From Kappaphycus alvarezii (lineage: Eukaryota > Rhodophyta > Florideophyceae > Gigartinales > Solieriaceae): 64,000 nt of DNA. Below the pieces are notes generated by a model. It did not search any database. It was not told the origin of the DNA and worked only from the letters and a program-made list of their open reading frames with translations. This document shows positions 48,545 through 59,847 of this stretch, one piece after another. How positions within the stretch are numbered: the stretch's first letter is position 1; every line of letters begins with the position of its first letter. The translations under genes and the position numbers were made by a program. The stretch covers positions 1,178,001-1,242,000 of the forward strand of contig NADL03000623.1 in assembly GCA_002205965.3 (NCBI GenBank), written 5' to 3'.

Positions 48545-49080
48545 AGCCCACAGGATCAACCAACGTCCACAGCTATTGCAACGCATCTTGCAATAGCTGC
48601 AAATCACCCTGTTGTGGAGAAGCGAACTGGGCACCTCCTCAAATCATCGCACTTCCAAAAAATGGGAAGCAGCGGGGGATCGAATTTTTCATGTCACCTT
48701 CGTCATTTCCACCGCTCTTTTCAACTGGGGAGTGAGGTCCTTGAACCTGATTTCCTCTCTGAATGCAGCGTGAAATTCAAAGTAGAGAAGGTATCAATCT
48801 TTTACAGCGACCCCACCAGAGGCAAGCTAGTGCCTGTGCCAATCTCCACTCTTGGAGTTTGGCACCCGTATGCATGCGTGGTGCTAATTGACGTTGCATG
48901 GAACGTCTTCATGAGGGCAGTGGAGACCTGTGGAGGGTCTCAGGGGTTTTGATGTCAAGGCACGCTGTTGCAGCCATCAGTTCCAATCCGGCCTGCTTGA
49001 TGACTCGCCTTAAGGTACCCTTCTAGCGAGCGTAATGTATCTTCCATTACTGTATTGGAATGCCCTTTGGGAACGATTGT
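48545..49080 (+). pseudogene. LINE G C-terminal part
   Basis: The plus strand reads NHPVVEKRTGHLLKSSHFQK, MGSSGG, EPDFLSECSVKFKVEKVSIF, GKLVPVPISTLGVWHPYAC, VLIDVAWNVFMRAVETCG and, in the next frame, MSRHAVAAISSNPACLMTRL and KVPF with a stop near 49026. It parallels LINE F throughout. A 3' UTR of about 60 bp runs to the start of LINE K, which lies in the opposite orientation. Confidence 0.65.
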
Positions 49081-49086
49081 GGTTGT

Positions 49087-49990
49087 CTAGAGTACCTCTA
49101 CTTGACCTGGTCGCAAATCTTTGGGGCAATATGCACTAACGGGTCTAGGCCTGCAGGTAGGAGTTATCTGGATGGGCAATGTCAGCGATGTGCAATAGTG
49201 CGCCAGCATTTCTTGCCATAGCATCAGCGAATTGGATGGCCGCGCTGAGGCACTAACAGGTGCAGAGACGAAAAACCCAAGTAGAGGTATGATGGCGGCG
49301 AGCGAGTGCCGGGAAAACTCGTGAAAACGGGCAGTCTCGGCCGAGGGCGTCGAGGAAATTGAAAGCGAGCGGTTGCAATTGGAAAGGAAGGTCGCTTCTA
49401 GGGCCATCCGGGAGGTTGAGTGAGCGACGTGCCAGCTCGCGGTCGAGGTTGCGAATCTTGTCCCGGTGAGCTGAGTTCGCTGCTGCATCTGCCACCCGAG
49501 CGGCTTTCGTGCGTTTGGCTGACTTTAAAGGCGATAAACAGGTGATGTGTCAGGCGAGTGAGTGGGATGGCGCGGCGTTAGACAGGAAAGGACTAACAAA
49601 TCCGCGGACGGAGTCCAGTTCCCTTGATAGGGAACAGTGCCTCAAGCTCACAGTCGCGGCTAGTGGTAGGAATGACGTGCATGAGTGCGGCATTTCGCAG
49701 AGAGTTGCGCCGGTGCAGGCAGCTGAATCAGGTGGGGCAGAGGTCTTCTGCATAGTCGCTATGGGTGTCCATAGGCTTGTGAAAATGCTGTCAGAGGACA
49801 GACGGGGTTCGTAGTATAAAAGGAGGCCGAAGCTCCCTTCGCGAGCATTGCGGACCATTGAGTGTCGGGGATCTGGCAGGAGGAGGTGGACCGTGCGTAG
49901 AGGAAGGTGGCGGCATGAGTGTGGCGCGAGGCGAGACCCCGGATGCAGATTCCGATGTCTTCGTCACTATATTTTGAGGTGCTAGTTATG
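49087..49990 (-). pseudogene. LINE K C-terminal half
   Basis: Minus strand, several frames: ATFLYARSTSS with QIPDTQWSAML (compare NRTSTEMWTVML in LINE A); RRNSLRNAALMHVIP (compare RRHNSLRDHLF in LINE B); FLSNAAPSHSLA and ITCLSPLKSAKRTKAARVAD (endonuclease-like); AHRDKIRNLDRELARRS; LQPLAFNFLDALG and PALARRHHTSTWVF near the end. It is a typical RLE LINE order, tail to tail with LINE G. Broken by several frame changes and at least two stops. Confidence 0.6.
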
Positions 49991-50139
49991 CCGTCCCAGT
50001 CTCAGAGAAACTCAATGGCATTAGTACGGGACAGAATGAAATACATTTTCCAGGATTAGAACACCAGAACACCTAAATATTTTGTCCTTCAGGAAATGGC
50101 GCAAACATCCAAGCCAGTTATCCGAGACAGTTATCCAAG

Positions 50140-50345
50140 ATGACTAGCTAGGACTGAGTTTGGTTGCCCACTCCAGGCAAGAGTCATCCTCACTGTCGCG
50201 TCTTGTGAGTACAGCACTTACGCCGGAAGGTTTTCAACCCGCTGCTTTCTCGGGTTGCCGAGATTTCACTGGGGGAATTTTCTTCCGTCCACTTAGCTGG
50301 AGTAGGGATCGATCAAGCCCTCGCCAGGTTGCGTCTGTTTAGTAG
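50140..50345 (-). repeat. Repeated peptide-coding unit, copy 4
   Basis: The minus strand reads GLLNRRNLARA, a TGA, then SIPTPAKWTEENSPSEISAT and RESSGLKTFRR, followed by a GTAAGT word at 50215. It is the same start as the other three copies, with one stop. Sequence beyond 50265 is not shared with them. Confidence 0.4.
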
Positions 50346-50577
50346 GCCCAGTTTAATCTGCAAATAAATGTCCCAGTTCCCCCCATGAAGGATTCGTCTG
50401 AGATTGCTCTTATCAGGAAAAGTAAGTAAACCTCCCCATTCAAGCTCATGAATAAAAGGATAATAGAGTAATAGAGAACGTACGCCGTATAGTCAGTCCC
50501 GCAGTGTACGCGATAGATACTCAATGAAGTAAAGTTTTATTCGAACTTCGTAGATAAAATTAGCATTCTTCCAAATA

Positions 50578-51000
50578 AGAAGAAGAAGAAGAAGAAGAAA
50601 TAGAAGAAGACTTTACCAAGCAGAAAAGGGGGGGGTAGCGGCCCTCAAAAGGGGAAAAATCTATCCGAGCCAGGAACGGTTGAGTAGTCGTCGGTTGATC
50701 GCGACAGAAGTTCGTTATTGTATGAGCGAACTGATAATCGTGAACAAGCGATCGCGCTCGAAGGCAGGGCTACTGCCTTTACGTAGTGCGATGTACTCAG
50801 CAATTCTGGACAGATCTCGTTCGGCACCGGGACCGGCAGAACGTATATATCGAAAGCAATCGGGTGGAACTCGATACGTAGTTCGGCGCAGAGGTGGCCA
50901 TAAGGGAGAGATTTAGCGCGCTCAGATGCAGTAAGGGTAACGAGGGGCGTGGAATCCGCTGTTGGGCGTATGGAGCAAATAAGGTACATACGAAGTTCAT
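50578..51000 (-). pseudogene. LINE H' C-terminus with (GAA)n tail
   Basis: The minus strand reads VTLTASERAKSLPYGHLCAE, LRIEFHPIAFDIYVLPVPVP, NEICPELLSTS, SYNNELLSRSTDDYSTVPGS and DRFFPF, with a stop at 50645. A 3' UTR and a GAA/TTC microsatellite (50577-50611 on the plus strand) follow. The 100 bp before the stop are nearly identical to copy H at 42.4 kb, so this subfamily is younger than the others here. Confidence 0.6.
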
Positions 51001-51029
51001 AACTCCATTTGATTTGGTGAAATGTTTGC

Positions 51030-51287
51030 AAAATTATGGGTAATATGATAAGGGGGCTTCGACGTGGCTGTGATCCACAACTGGAAGCACGTCACGCTGT
51101 CACGTCTGCATCTCCGTTGCATTTGCATCCATCGGACTGTAAGCCACTCGAGATATGGCGACGTTGGCAGCTTACCGTTGCGTAAGGACTTGATGCGCGA
51201 TCAGAACCCGTCGAACAGGTCTATATAACCGACAAACTGGAAACCCTTGGCGCAACTTCTGGTCCCTCAAATCGTCGCTTGTTCTCA
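51030..51287 (+). repeat. Left terminal direct repeat of the DIRS-like element
   Basis: It begins AAAATTATGGGTAATATGAT and ends CGTCGCTTGTTCT. GTCTATATAACCGAC near 51219-51233 is a candidate TATA box, so transcription probably starts inside the repeat, about 60 bp before its end. Confidence 0.8.
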
Positions 51288-51806
51288 TCCTTCGAATCAG
51301 CTCCAGACGAATCACCGTGTAGGCCGACATTCACACAACGCAACACCATTACCATGTCTCATGCCTAATCCTCCTCTGCTGCATCAACCGGTTCCCGTAT
51401 CGACACCCTTGAAAACAAGTTTTCCACCCTCGAGAAGCAACTCTCTGAAGTCATCAATTTGCTCAAGGGTGGTGCCGGTCCTTCCACCCAAGCCGCTCCT
51501 GCCGCTGGGCCCTCTGCTGCCGCAGATCCGCCGTAGGATCCCGCCGACCAAGCCACGGCCGCCGCCGAGGCCTTCAAGGTTGAGCAACTACAGTTTTCAC
51601 TGCCACCCCCAAGTGCCGAGCAAGTGGGCGAAACCTTCGCTACTCAGCGAGCTTACGCCTCCGCCGGTAAGCTCAACAAGTTCGAGAAACCTCTTACTGT
51701 CGCTCCGTTTCCCGCAAAAAGGTTCATTCCGGAACCTGAAGGTCTGTTTGGGCACATCAAGTCAGCCGATCAAGGGGACGGGTAGGAAGCTGAAGTCCTC
51801 TAGAAT

Positions 51807-52199
51807 GTGAGCAACAACTGTGAGAACGCCCTCGCCAGCGCCCATAGAGTCACCGAGGCCCTGGCCTCTAAGGACGTCCAAGCCGCTACCGAGGCCTTCG
51901 CCGTTCTGCATCACTTTCTTGAGGCTTCTTATTCTAGGCGATTGGAACGAGTCGATTTCTTCACCCACTCTTTGGAAACGGGTAAATCCGAGGCTATTCT
52001 TCTCCAGAAGTACCTTAGAGAAGACTACTTCCCCTACGCTTCCGACTTGTACCGATCTACCAAGCAGAAGTTTGCCGAGCTTCGTTCGCAAGCTTACGCA
52101 AAGGAGTTCAACAAGCAGCAAGCCGCCGGGAATCGACGTCCTCCGAAAGGAACTGTAAAGAACCAGCCTGGCCCGGCCGACAAGCCTAGTCGCAAGTAA
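51807..52199 (+). CDS. Gag-like region of the DIRS-like element
   Basis: A helical, Ala/Glu/Lys-rich stretch (ALASAHRVTEALASKDVQAA, FFTHSLETGKSEAILLQKYL, FAELRSQAYAKEFNKQQAAG) ends in a basic Pro-rich tail (RRPPKGTVKNQPGP). The position before RT and the basic end suggest a nucleic-acid-binding structural protein. No zinc knuckle seen. Confidence 0.45.
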   Translation: MSNNCENALASAHRVTEALASKDVQAATEAFAVLHHFLEASYSRRLERVDFFTHSLETGKSEAILLQKYLREDYFPYASDLYRSTKQKFAELRSQAYAKEFNKQQAAGNRRPPKGTVKNQPGPADKPSRK

Positions 52200-52591
52200 A
52201 GCGGTCATCTCCGCCGTCGTTCCGTCCTATGTCTCAAGTCCTATGGCGCAACACCCAACGCGCCGCTCCCGTTTGGTCTCAAACCCTTCAAGCCTCCGAA
52301 TTACTTCTTCGGGCACTTCGTTTTGGAGTTTACGAGCGCCCAGTGAAAACATCTCTTTCCGACACTCAATTCCGTCTCCCCAAAATCCCTATCGATCCCT
52401 CCGACCGAGAATTCTTCGACGACGTAATCACAGACGCTCTTTACCGCCGAACGTACGAGTAAATCTCAGTAGCCGAAGCTCTCAGTTTGCATAAGGACGT
52501 CTATCCGATCTCAAACGCATTCGTTGGAGTTACCGGGGAAAAACAGCGGTTGGTGGTAAACCTTTTCCGCTAGTCTAGGTTTTTTCGGGAC

Positions 52592-53518
52592 ATGCCGGTC
52601 AAAATGGAGACCCTGGAAGGGTTCGCTCTGGATCTCAAGCGTTCAGACTCCTTTTTCTCGTTCGACTTTGCGAAGGGATATCACCATTTTCGATTGCATC
52701 CCGATATTCGCAACTGGTTTATCTTCAAGGTGGACCACCGATATTTCCGCTGTATCGCCCTTCCTTTTGGCTGGAAGCTGTCTCTGGCATATTTTATCAA
52801 GCTAATGGGACCCTTTGTCCGCTTCGTCCGAAATCGCCTTCGTCTGCGTATGTACCCATACATGGACGACTTTCTGGTCGCGGTTCGCCGACGCTCTCGT
52901 CTCTACAAGGCTCGAGGGAAAATCGATCGCCTAATGAAGGCTTGCGGACTACTTCGCAAGGAAGACAAGGTAAACTGGGCCGGAACACAGTGCATCGAAC
53001 ATCTCGGTTTTACTATCGACACCACTCGTATGATGTTTGGAATAACTGCAAAGCGCATGGACAAAATCAAGGGTATCTCGCAACAGTTGCTCCGCCAAGC
53101 GCGTCGAAACCGCCGCCTGGTCGACGTCCAACTGTTACGCCACTTCGCAGGAGTGGCAATATACTGCTCCCTGGCCATGCCACTCGCACGGTTCTACACC
53201 CGATCCATCTACGACTCTCTCAAGCTGAACACATCCAACTCAGGGAAGCGAGTGAAGCTGCTTCACTCAGCAATTCGGGACCTCAAACATTGGCGCGATC
53301 TAGCTCACAGTCCGCCAGAGAGGCCAGTGTCTACCCCATTCCCTACGCTCGCGCTCCACTCGGACGCATCAACGACCATTGGTCAAGGGGGAACCTTGGG
53401 CTCCAATCTGCAACCAGGGACCCAAGGATCGTGGGAAGCTCGTGGCTTATGGGATCCTCTTCTTCGTGTCAAGCCAATTACATTCTTGGAGCTCCGCGCC
53501 GTGACGGACAACATCTGA
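52592..53518 (+). CDS. RT-RNase H region of the DIRS-like element
   Basis: The RT palm is clear: SFDFAKGYHHFRLHPDIRNW, FRCIALPFGWKLSLAYF, YPYMDDFLVAV (catalytic YMDD), then IEHLGFTIDTTRMMF. RNase H begins near 53340 (LALHSDAST, then ITFLELRAV) and continues downstream as WEDNQAVEAIL, MQELRVLHRLL and YLPSAVNRFADRLSR (53531-53760). LPFGW plus YMDD favours the DIRS/Ngaro group over Ty3/gypsy. Confidence 0.75.
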   Translation: MPVKMETLEGFALDLKRSDSFFSFDFAKGYHHFRLHPDIRNWFIFKVDHRYFRCIALPFGWKLSLAYFIKLMGPFVRFVRNRLRLRMYPYMDDFLVAVRRRSRLYKARGKIDRLMKACGLLRKEDKVNWAGTQCIEHLGFTIDTTRMMFGITAKRMDKIKGISQQLLRQARRNRRLVDVQLLRHFAGVAIYCSLAMPLARFYTRSIYDSLKLNTSNSGKRVKLLHSAIRDLKHWRDLAHSPPERPVSTPFPTLALHSDASTTIGQGGTLGSNLQPGTQGSWEARGLWDPLLRVKPITFLELRAVTDNI

Positions 53519-54229
53519 TCGTTTGCCAACATGCTCAAGTCATGGACTCACCTCAGAGTATGGGAGGACAACCAAGCAGTCGAGGCAATTCTCAACGCTA
53601 TGACGACCAAGTCCCGACCGCTCATGCAAGAACTCCGCGTGTTACACCGCTTGTTACAGAAGCTGGGAATCTCCATAGAGGCACGTTACCTCCCATCAGC
53701 AGTCAATCGATTCGCCGATCGGTTGTCACGACTGCACACTCTCGACGATTGGAGGATCAATCAGGAGACAGTCCAACCGCGGCTCGAATCATACCGTCCG
53801 ACTATCGACCGATTCGCCGACAGCAGCAACAAGGTCTGCGCCAAGTTCAACAGGGAATTTGCGTGTCCTGGCTCCCTGGGGATCAACGCGTTACAACAAG
53901 ACTGGCGTTCAGAGCTCAATTTTTGGAATCCCCCGCTCAAGTTGATTCCACTCGTCGTGAACAAAATTTGCCACGAACAGGCAAAAGGAATACTGGTCAC
54001 GCCTTGCTGGCCCGCTCAGCAATGGTACACGAAATTGCTCCATTTGGCTCGTCCGCAAGTTTTCGCCGCAGAAGATCTCTACCTCCTGCCAATTTGGGCC
54101 CCGAAGACAATGCCCTCTCCTCCGTGGAAATTGGCCGTCTGGACAATCTAGCAGAAGAGGCCCGGACTCTAGCTCTAGCCGTCACGCTACAACAGTCGGT
54201 GCTTACAGTGGCTGGGACTGGGGCGACTA

Positions 54230-55122
54230 TTGGGGTACTACGATCGCTCGTCTGATGCCGAAAGCAAGGGCACCAAATACGTGGGCGATCAAATGAGATT
54301 TTGTGGAAGAAATGGCTGGTATTCTGCTCTCAAGATGAAAATGACCCGCTCTCTGGAAATGAAGGCGCTATCCTACGCTAGCTTGGTTGGCTCTTCGAGG
54401 AAAACAAGATCAGTGCGGGCTCCGTACGTAACTACCTCTCCGCGGTCACTACGGCTCACAATCGTATTGGGCGGCCTCTGGCACTCACACCACTCATACA
54501 GTTAGCTGTATATGCCTTTCAACAAGGTGATAGGGACCGAAAGCTGCTCTCCGACCCGCTTACAGAGCGGCGTGCTTTACCAAGTTCAATGGCTCGTCGA
54601 ATCTTGGCTCTCGCACTCGCCTCTCCGGACTCTGATCTCGAATTTCTACGTAACGCCTGCGCTGTACTCGTCAGCTACATTTTATTCGAACGTGGCGAAG
54701 CTCGGGTGTCTCTGTTGCTGACTAACATCACGGTCACGCCAGATGCAATCAACATCGCCATCGCACTACGCAAGAACCGAAACCAGGTTGCTCATACTCT
54801 TGCTTACCGTCAAAATACTCGCTTCGATACTAGCGTAATCGACCTGGTCTGTCAGTATGATACTCTACGCCGCTTGAACCGATCAGGAGCAAATATTATT
54901 GGGCTTTACCTGGGACTCGTTTTTCTACTAGCGCCAGAACCATTACTCTCTGGCTCCAGTTTTGTATCGCACGTGCTCAAGTTACACCTCCGCCTCAAGT
55001 CTCTTGGTCCTCGCACTCGCTGCGCATGGGTGCCGCATCAGAATGTGCCGAAATTGGGGTTCAAGAATATCGCATATTGCATACTGCTGGAACACATTCC
55101 GCGAGTCCTACCTGGATGCTAG
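54230..55122 (+). CDS. Tyrosine-recombinase-like region of the DIRS-like element
   Basis: Located after RNase H, where DIRS-type elements keep their recombinase. Visible pieces: FLRNACAVLVSYILFERGEA (as in the box around the first catalytic Arg) and VTPDAINIAIALRKNRNQVA. The usual H-x-x-R box is not seen in one clean frame here. I infer the family mainly from position and RT type. Confidence 0.45.
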
Positions 55123-55243
55123 GGTGATGCAATGTGATGATTCGTTCTTTTTCTTTGGTCACTTGCTGTGAACTCACTCTCGTTATCACGTACCTCCGGT
55201 ACATTTGGTTTTCTCTATTGTTTTAATTCGGTGGAATGATTGG

Positions 55244-55503
55244 AAAATTATGGGTGAATATGATAAGGGGGGTTCGACGTGGCTGTGATCCACAACTGGA
55301 AGCACGTCACGCTGTCACGTCTGCATCTCCGTTGCATTTGCATCCATCGGACTGTAAGCCACTCGAGATATGGCGACGTTGGCAGCTTACCGTTGCGTAA
55401 GGACTTGATGTGCGATCAGAACCCGTCGGACAGGTCTATATAACTGACAACTTGGAAACTCTTGCCACAACTTCTGGTCCTTCAAGTAGTCGCTTGTTCT
55501 CCT
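55244..55503 (+). repeat. Right terminal direct repeat of the DIRS-like element
   Basis: It begins AAAATTATGGGTGAATATGA and tracks the left repeat base for base with scattered changes, including the TATA-like GTCTATATAACTGAC at about 55434. Confidence 0.8.
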
Positions 55504-56279
55504 GCCTCCCTCCATCCATTCATCCTTCATAACCCAATCACAAACCGTCTTTTTTTCTTTATTAATGGTGATTTTATGATGATTTATGGTATGATTTATT
55601 ATGGATTTGGATGATGCAAGTGTCACGCAAACGCAGCAACCGGTGGAATTATTGATTTGGTGCTGGTCAGAGGATCAACTCGCAAAGTGGTCACGGGCGT
55701 ATGACCGCGCTACTCTCCTTACACCTCTTGCGACGCGAATACACCAAATCTAAAGCGTTTACCCAAGCCTACGCATGATGGAACGAATGGAACCGGACAA
55801 GGATATCAGCGGCTGGGGAGACACGCCGATCATCTCATCCAATTCCACCATTCCATTACTCACGGTCATTTATCTCGGTCCTGGCACCTCACTTACTCTT
55901 TCGCTGGAACATCCTCTCCCCTTCGTGTGCCTCCCCAGGCCGGCCATTGCTGGCAGCGTACGAAAAGTAAGGTTGGCACCAAACGGAAGCTCTCACACTA
56001 CACCCCTTTGGGGTACTATCCCCGGAAGAAGCGCCCCGCGCCCATAGCCGCTGTACAACAGCATCCGGAGATTCGAGTGATCAAGCATTTTTAACCCTGC
56101 CTTCACCAGTTCTGTCAGCAAACGTCCAACACAAAGGTTCAAATCAGTCCCAACTACTGGAGCAAGTAAGCTGCATAAGTTATCCCTGATTTCTGTAATG
56201 CGTACTTATTCATTTATCCCTGTTGCTGTTAGCTATTTGCTTTGATAAAGTGTTATGTGTTTCTCTATTGTTTTAATTC
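55504..56279 (+). other. Sequence beyond the right repeat, perhaps still part of the DIRS-like element
   Basis: The 20-bp word TTTCTCTATTGTTTTAATTC at 55210-55229, just before the right repeat, recurs at 56260-56279. Ngaro/PAT-type elements have split direct repeats (A1, genes, B1, A2, B2), so the element may end at 56279. A basic reading near 55970-56090 (HYTPLGYYPRKKRPAP) is open but not recognised. Confidence 0.35.
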
Positions 56280-56584
56280 AAGAGTTAGAAATTCGTAGAA
56301 CCCCCTCAAGTACGAAGTTACAGAAGTTGTATTTGCTTTTATTAAACCTAAATATCTACGCTCCGGCACAAATTTACTCGGTACCAACCCACGTATCGAA
56401 GTAAATCCGGTTAGATCTTAACCGTATAGTTAGGACGTTCGCAGTCCACAGTAGATACTGAACGCATTAAACTTGTTGTTGAATCTACCACAGTACATTA
56501 ACCCCCCATTTAAAGAGAAAAGTATCTCATGTATCACACATCTCGGAACCACCTTCATGTTCCATTTGATCCCTGCCAACTACT

Positions 56585-57620
56585 ATGCCATACCGAGAAT
56601 ACCACATCGACAGACAACGACAGAAGGTACATATAGCAATACAAACTGTTGAACTAGCGATAATATCGGACGCAAAAGACGAAGTAGCTGTGATCGCCTT
56701 TGAGCACCTTGCTGCTCTGCAAAATGGGATCTCCCACATATCGCTGCGAACAAAACGAATCTCAGCATCTACTATTTATCTTAATGCGCAGAGCAACATG
56801 GGATACTGCAGCCGGTACCGGATTCCAAAACTTTTCATGGCGGTTCTCTTCCAATACCTTTGCGTAGGAACTACACTTACTAAAAGGAATAGGTATTTTT
56901 GTGATGAAATCAACTCATGTTGTACTGTTCTTAGAAGACTGTCTACCCCTGTGCGTCTCGAAGAGGAGTTTGGTATGTTCAGTTCTCGTTTGAGTGAGTT
57001 ATTGTGGGAGACAGCTGAGGGCTTCATATCACACTATGGACACCTGTAGGACTTTCGACTTACGCTTATTGTCAACCGAGCATCCCTCTACTCCAACTCT
57101 TTAAAAATGGTGGATGTCCTTTTGAAACCTGTTTGGTATTCAGTGATTGTACTAAGATATGCATGACTCGCCTATGGAGTCACAGCAGCTATCAACGCAG
57201 CTGCTACTCCGCACAAAAGTATGAAATGCTTGGTATACCAAACAGTGTAAACAACAGACGGAATGATGGTCTCTGCGTACGGTACAGTGGAGGAAAGACG
57301 TCTTGACCTGCCTTTGCTGCGTATATCAGGGCTTAAGGATGTTCTCACTGCTTTTATGAGTGTAAACTGGCGTCAATTCCACATCAACGGCAACTTTTCA
57401 TATATTCTCAGACCCTATTTGAAGAGATCATTGCCTGAAGCTGTAGCTAAGTCTTGTCAACGTGCGTTTTACTTTGTCATAGGCGCCCTTTGAGTTGCAG
57501 TTGAATGGAACTGTAAAGACTTGAAGCAACAGAGGTCTCGAAAAGATTATGCAATATGTTTGAAATTTCTCCATGCACATATCGCTCTCATTTACAAGAC
57601 ATAAATCTTTCTTCAAGATA
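56585..57620 (+). pseudogene. PIF/Harbinger transposase, in-frame stops
   Basis: DDE transposase (Harbinger type) from ATG 56585, kept in one frame throughout but with stops at 57047, near 57163, near 57249 and at 57491. The N-terminal domain reads CCTVLRRLSTPVRLEEEFGM and SELLWETAEGFISHYGHL. The core reads TTDGMMVSAYGTVEERRLD (aligned with GPxEGRRHD, Asp kept) and FHINGNFSYILRPYLKRSL (aligned with GDxAYPLxPYL, Asp now Asn). The end reads VAVEWNCKDLKQQ. The first Asp (DGT box) is not recognisable. Inactive by nonsense mutation and loss of catalytic residues. The Myb-like partner converges on it from the minus strand. Confidence 0.75.
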
Positions 57621-57759
57621 TGAGGACTTTCTAACTAAGCCAAGGGCAGGTAATATCAAATTTAAACCTTGATCCACCGTACTTTCACGAATAATTGGAA
57701 TATGCGTAAAAATAACTTCATGATCATGCTATTACTAAAAACTTGCAGAAAGGACCTCC

Positions 57760-59284
57760 ATTTTGCCTGAATCTCTCCTCGCGGAGAGATTCAGGACTAA
57801 GGTACGCTTTACACATCTTCGCCACGCTAGAGAGGCGGACTTTGCTCCTCGAGATCCGCCGCGAGGAGATTATTCTAACTTGTTAAGCGTGGCGCCTGTG
57901 ACCTCCATCATCTTCTCCCTCTCCCGTCTTGCCTCTCTACTCTCGTCTCTTTCCAACTCAAGAAATCATTTCGTCCAGCTTAATATGTTCCTCCAGAACA
58001 TTATGTGATGTCATAAAAATCTCTTCGTCCCAGGAGGCCCTCTCCTCCACAAATTTCAGACGTGCTTGTGAAAAGGAAAGCTTTATCTCTTCCATGTACC
58101 TCCTCCTTTTCACAGATTCCAATGGAACTTCATTAATCTCTTATCCGTCTCCAACAAACTTTGATTTCTTCTTTTCGTGAGTGCGTCTCCCAACCCTTGC
58201 CTTCTCATTGCAAGTAACAACACTTCCAGTAGTTTCATTATGACGTTCAAGAGTTTTTTTCCTAATTTTTTGGCCAGCTGTAACCAAACTATGTTCTGCT
58301 GAGTTCTTCTCATCTCTTGCCTGCCTCAACCCCCCCTTAGTTCGTCGACGTTAAAAAAAAGATCATTTAGAAGCTAATACCTGTCCGAAGGGTTCTCCGC
58401 TATTCCAGACGTGGCCGCATTCTTCTTGCTAGCTGCCCTTCGCATTTTAACGAGCATATTTAACCCATGGGTAACTGATTTCTGCTTAGTTTTTGCTTGC
58501 TATTGTAATATCAAGCCTGAAACTTCAGCAATAAAGAGATCTCTTGCAGCTGCAAACACTCTTGACTTGGAACTATGGCCTTTTCTATGGGCATTAGTTG
58601 CTCGAACACATTTAAGCAGTACGTAATCACAGTTTTCTTTATCAAAACGACGCAACTTGTGAGTTTGAAAATCCTTTAGCGCTATCGAATCGTTATCACT
58701 GCCGTCGTTACTCTCAAGCACCGTAGGTCCAGTACCGTTGGATTCCTCGAAATTTGGCCCTGCATCAACAAAGCAGGATCTAAATCTTCAGGTGCAAATA
58801 TTAGACTTGAGAAGGAGAGATTGAGCGGTTTTATTTCGTAATTGGGAGGAAGGTACGGGAGGTTGGGCATAGCGGACGGCGAGGGGAGGGATGGGAGTGT
58901 TGCATGGCAGAAGGGGAGGACAGAGATTGAAGAACGGGTATGTACGGTGGTAGGAAGGGCTGCTAGGGCGGTACATGGAGCGCTGCTACCTAGATTGGTG
59001 AAGGAACCGAGGGGCATGTAGATGGCATGTTGGAGGGGGGTGTTTGAGATGATAGCTACGTTTGGATAGTGGATTGGGGAAGTTGCCGGCATTTTATTGG
59101 ACGACGGCATCCTGTTGGTGTTCATCTCTGAAGCCGTGGTAGTAGTTGGGTAACTAGGTTGTGTTTCGTTGAATAATGGAAAGCTCCCGTCCAAAGAAAC
59201 TATATCTGTATCGTAAAGTCGCTGGATCAGGCGAGTTTTTTTCTGTGTGGTGTTCAATTTCGTAGGAATATGACACGTGTTCAA
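57760..59284 (-). pseudogene. Myb/SANT-like Harbinger partner protein, broken
   Basis: Harbinger elements usually carry a second gene for a trihelix/Myb-like DNA-binding protein that helps the transposase enter the nucleus and bind the ends. The minus strand has a disordered Ser/Pro-rich start (58682-59284, no ATG at its head; the first internal one is near 59128). Then VLESNDGSDNDSIALKDFQ, DYVLLKCVRATNAHRKGHSS, KSVTHGLNMLVKMRRAARKK and NAATSGIAENP followed by LLNDLFFNVDEL, the usual order of L-L-x-x-V, T-x-x-x-R-x-x-x-L-L, ASG-x-x-E and LLDDL. A Lys/Glu-rich coiled coil ends near 57760. Several stops and frame changes. Confidence 0.6.
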
Positions 59285-59604
59285 TTTTTCATTCTGTGGA
59301 CGAAAAGGTTAAATAAATCCGTTCTTCAAAAGCAGTTTAATGAACTGTGAAAAAATTTAAGATTTTTATGGTTCAGTATCATGAGGATAATACATTAATA
59401 TTGCCCGCTATTTCATGACACAGTAGTATTGCAATGAGTACGCCGAAAATCAAATTGCCGTAATGTCTGTAAAGATTCATTCATTGCTTACCGATACTAT
59501 CTCCCGGACTTGATACGGACCTGAGCTAACTGCATTAAGTCCTCCTACCCTACAGTTTCCTAGTACGCAGCCTCAACCGAATCTTATCCTCTCCCATTAA
59601 TCCA

Positions 59605-59847
59605 ATGGCACCATCCTCGTCACAACTTCCTCTCTGCCTTGCTGCCGAAGCAATCCACTCCCCTTCACGGGCTGCCAACGCCGTGCAAATCCTGGATGAC
59701 GTGGGTATTGAGTACGACTGTGCATTGGATGAATTAAGTGATGAAAACAAAGACTTGACAGAAGAAAAGGAAGATTCCCCATTCCCATTATTTGATGTCT
59801 TCTACGAATATGGAGGATCAAACACTATCAATGCAACAATCAAATAG
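59605..59847 (+). CDS. Hypothetical protein, 80 aa, acidic
   Basis: ATG 59605 sits in a favourable context (CCAATGGCACC). The product starts MAPSSSQLPLCLAAEAIH and carries an acidic middle (DELSDENKDLTEEKEDS). It has no recognised domain. It stops 10 bp before the presumed Ty3 LTR start, so it could be the first exon of a gene now cut by that element, or chance. Confidence 0.3.
   Translation: MAPSSSQLPLCLAAEAIHSPSRAANAVQILDDVGIEYDCALDELSDENKDLTEEKEDSPFPLFDVFYEYGGSNTINATIK

Larger units (their letters stand above)
51030..55503 (+). mobile_element. DIRS-like (tyrosine recombinase) retroelement with direct terminal repeats
   Basis: About 4.47 kb between direct repeats of about 258 bp (51030-51287 and 55244-55503), roughly 92% alike by eye, each with a TCTATATAA box near its end. 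Inside, in order: a Gag-like region, an RT plus RNase H of the YMDDF type typical of DIRS/Ngaro/PAT elements, and a recombinase-like region in place of an integrase. The element is broken, with several interruptions (I estimate about five). The moderate divergence of the terminal repeats suggests middle age. As an LTR-retroelement relative it is treated as a fossil. Confidence 0.7.
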
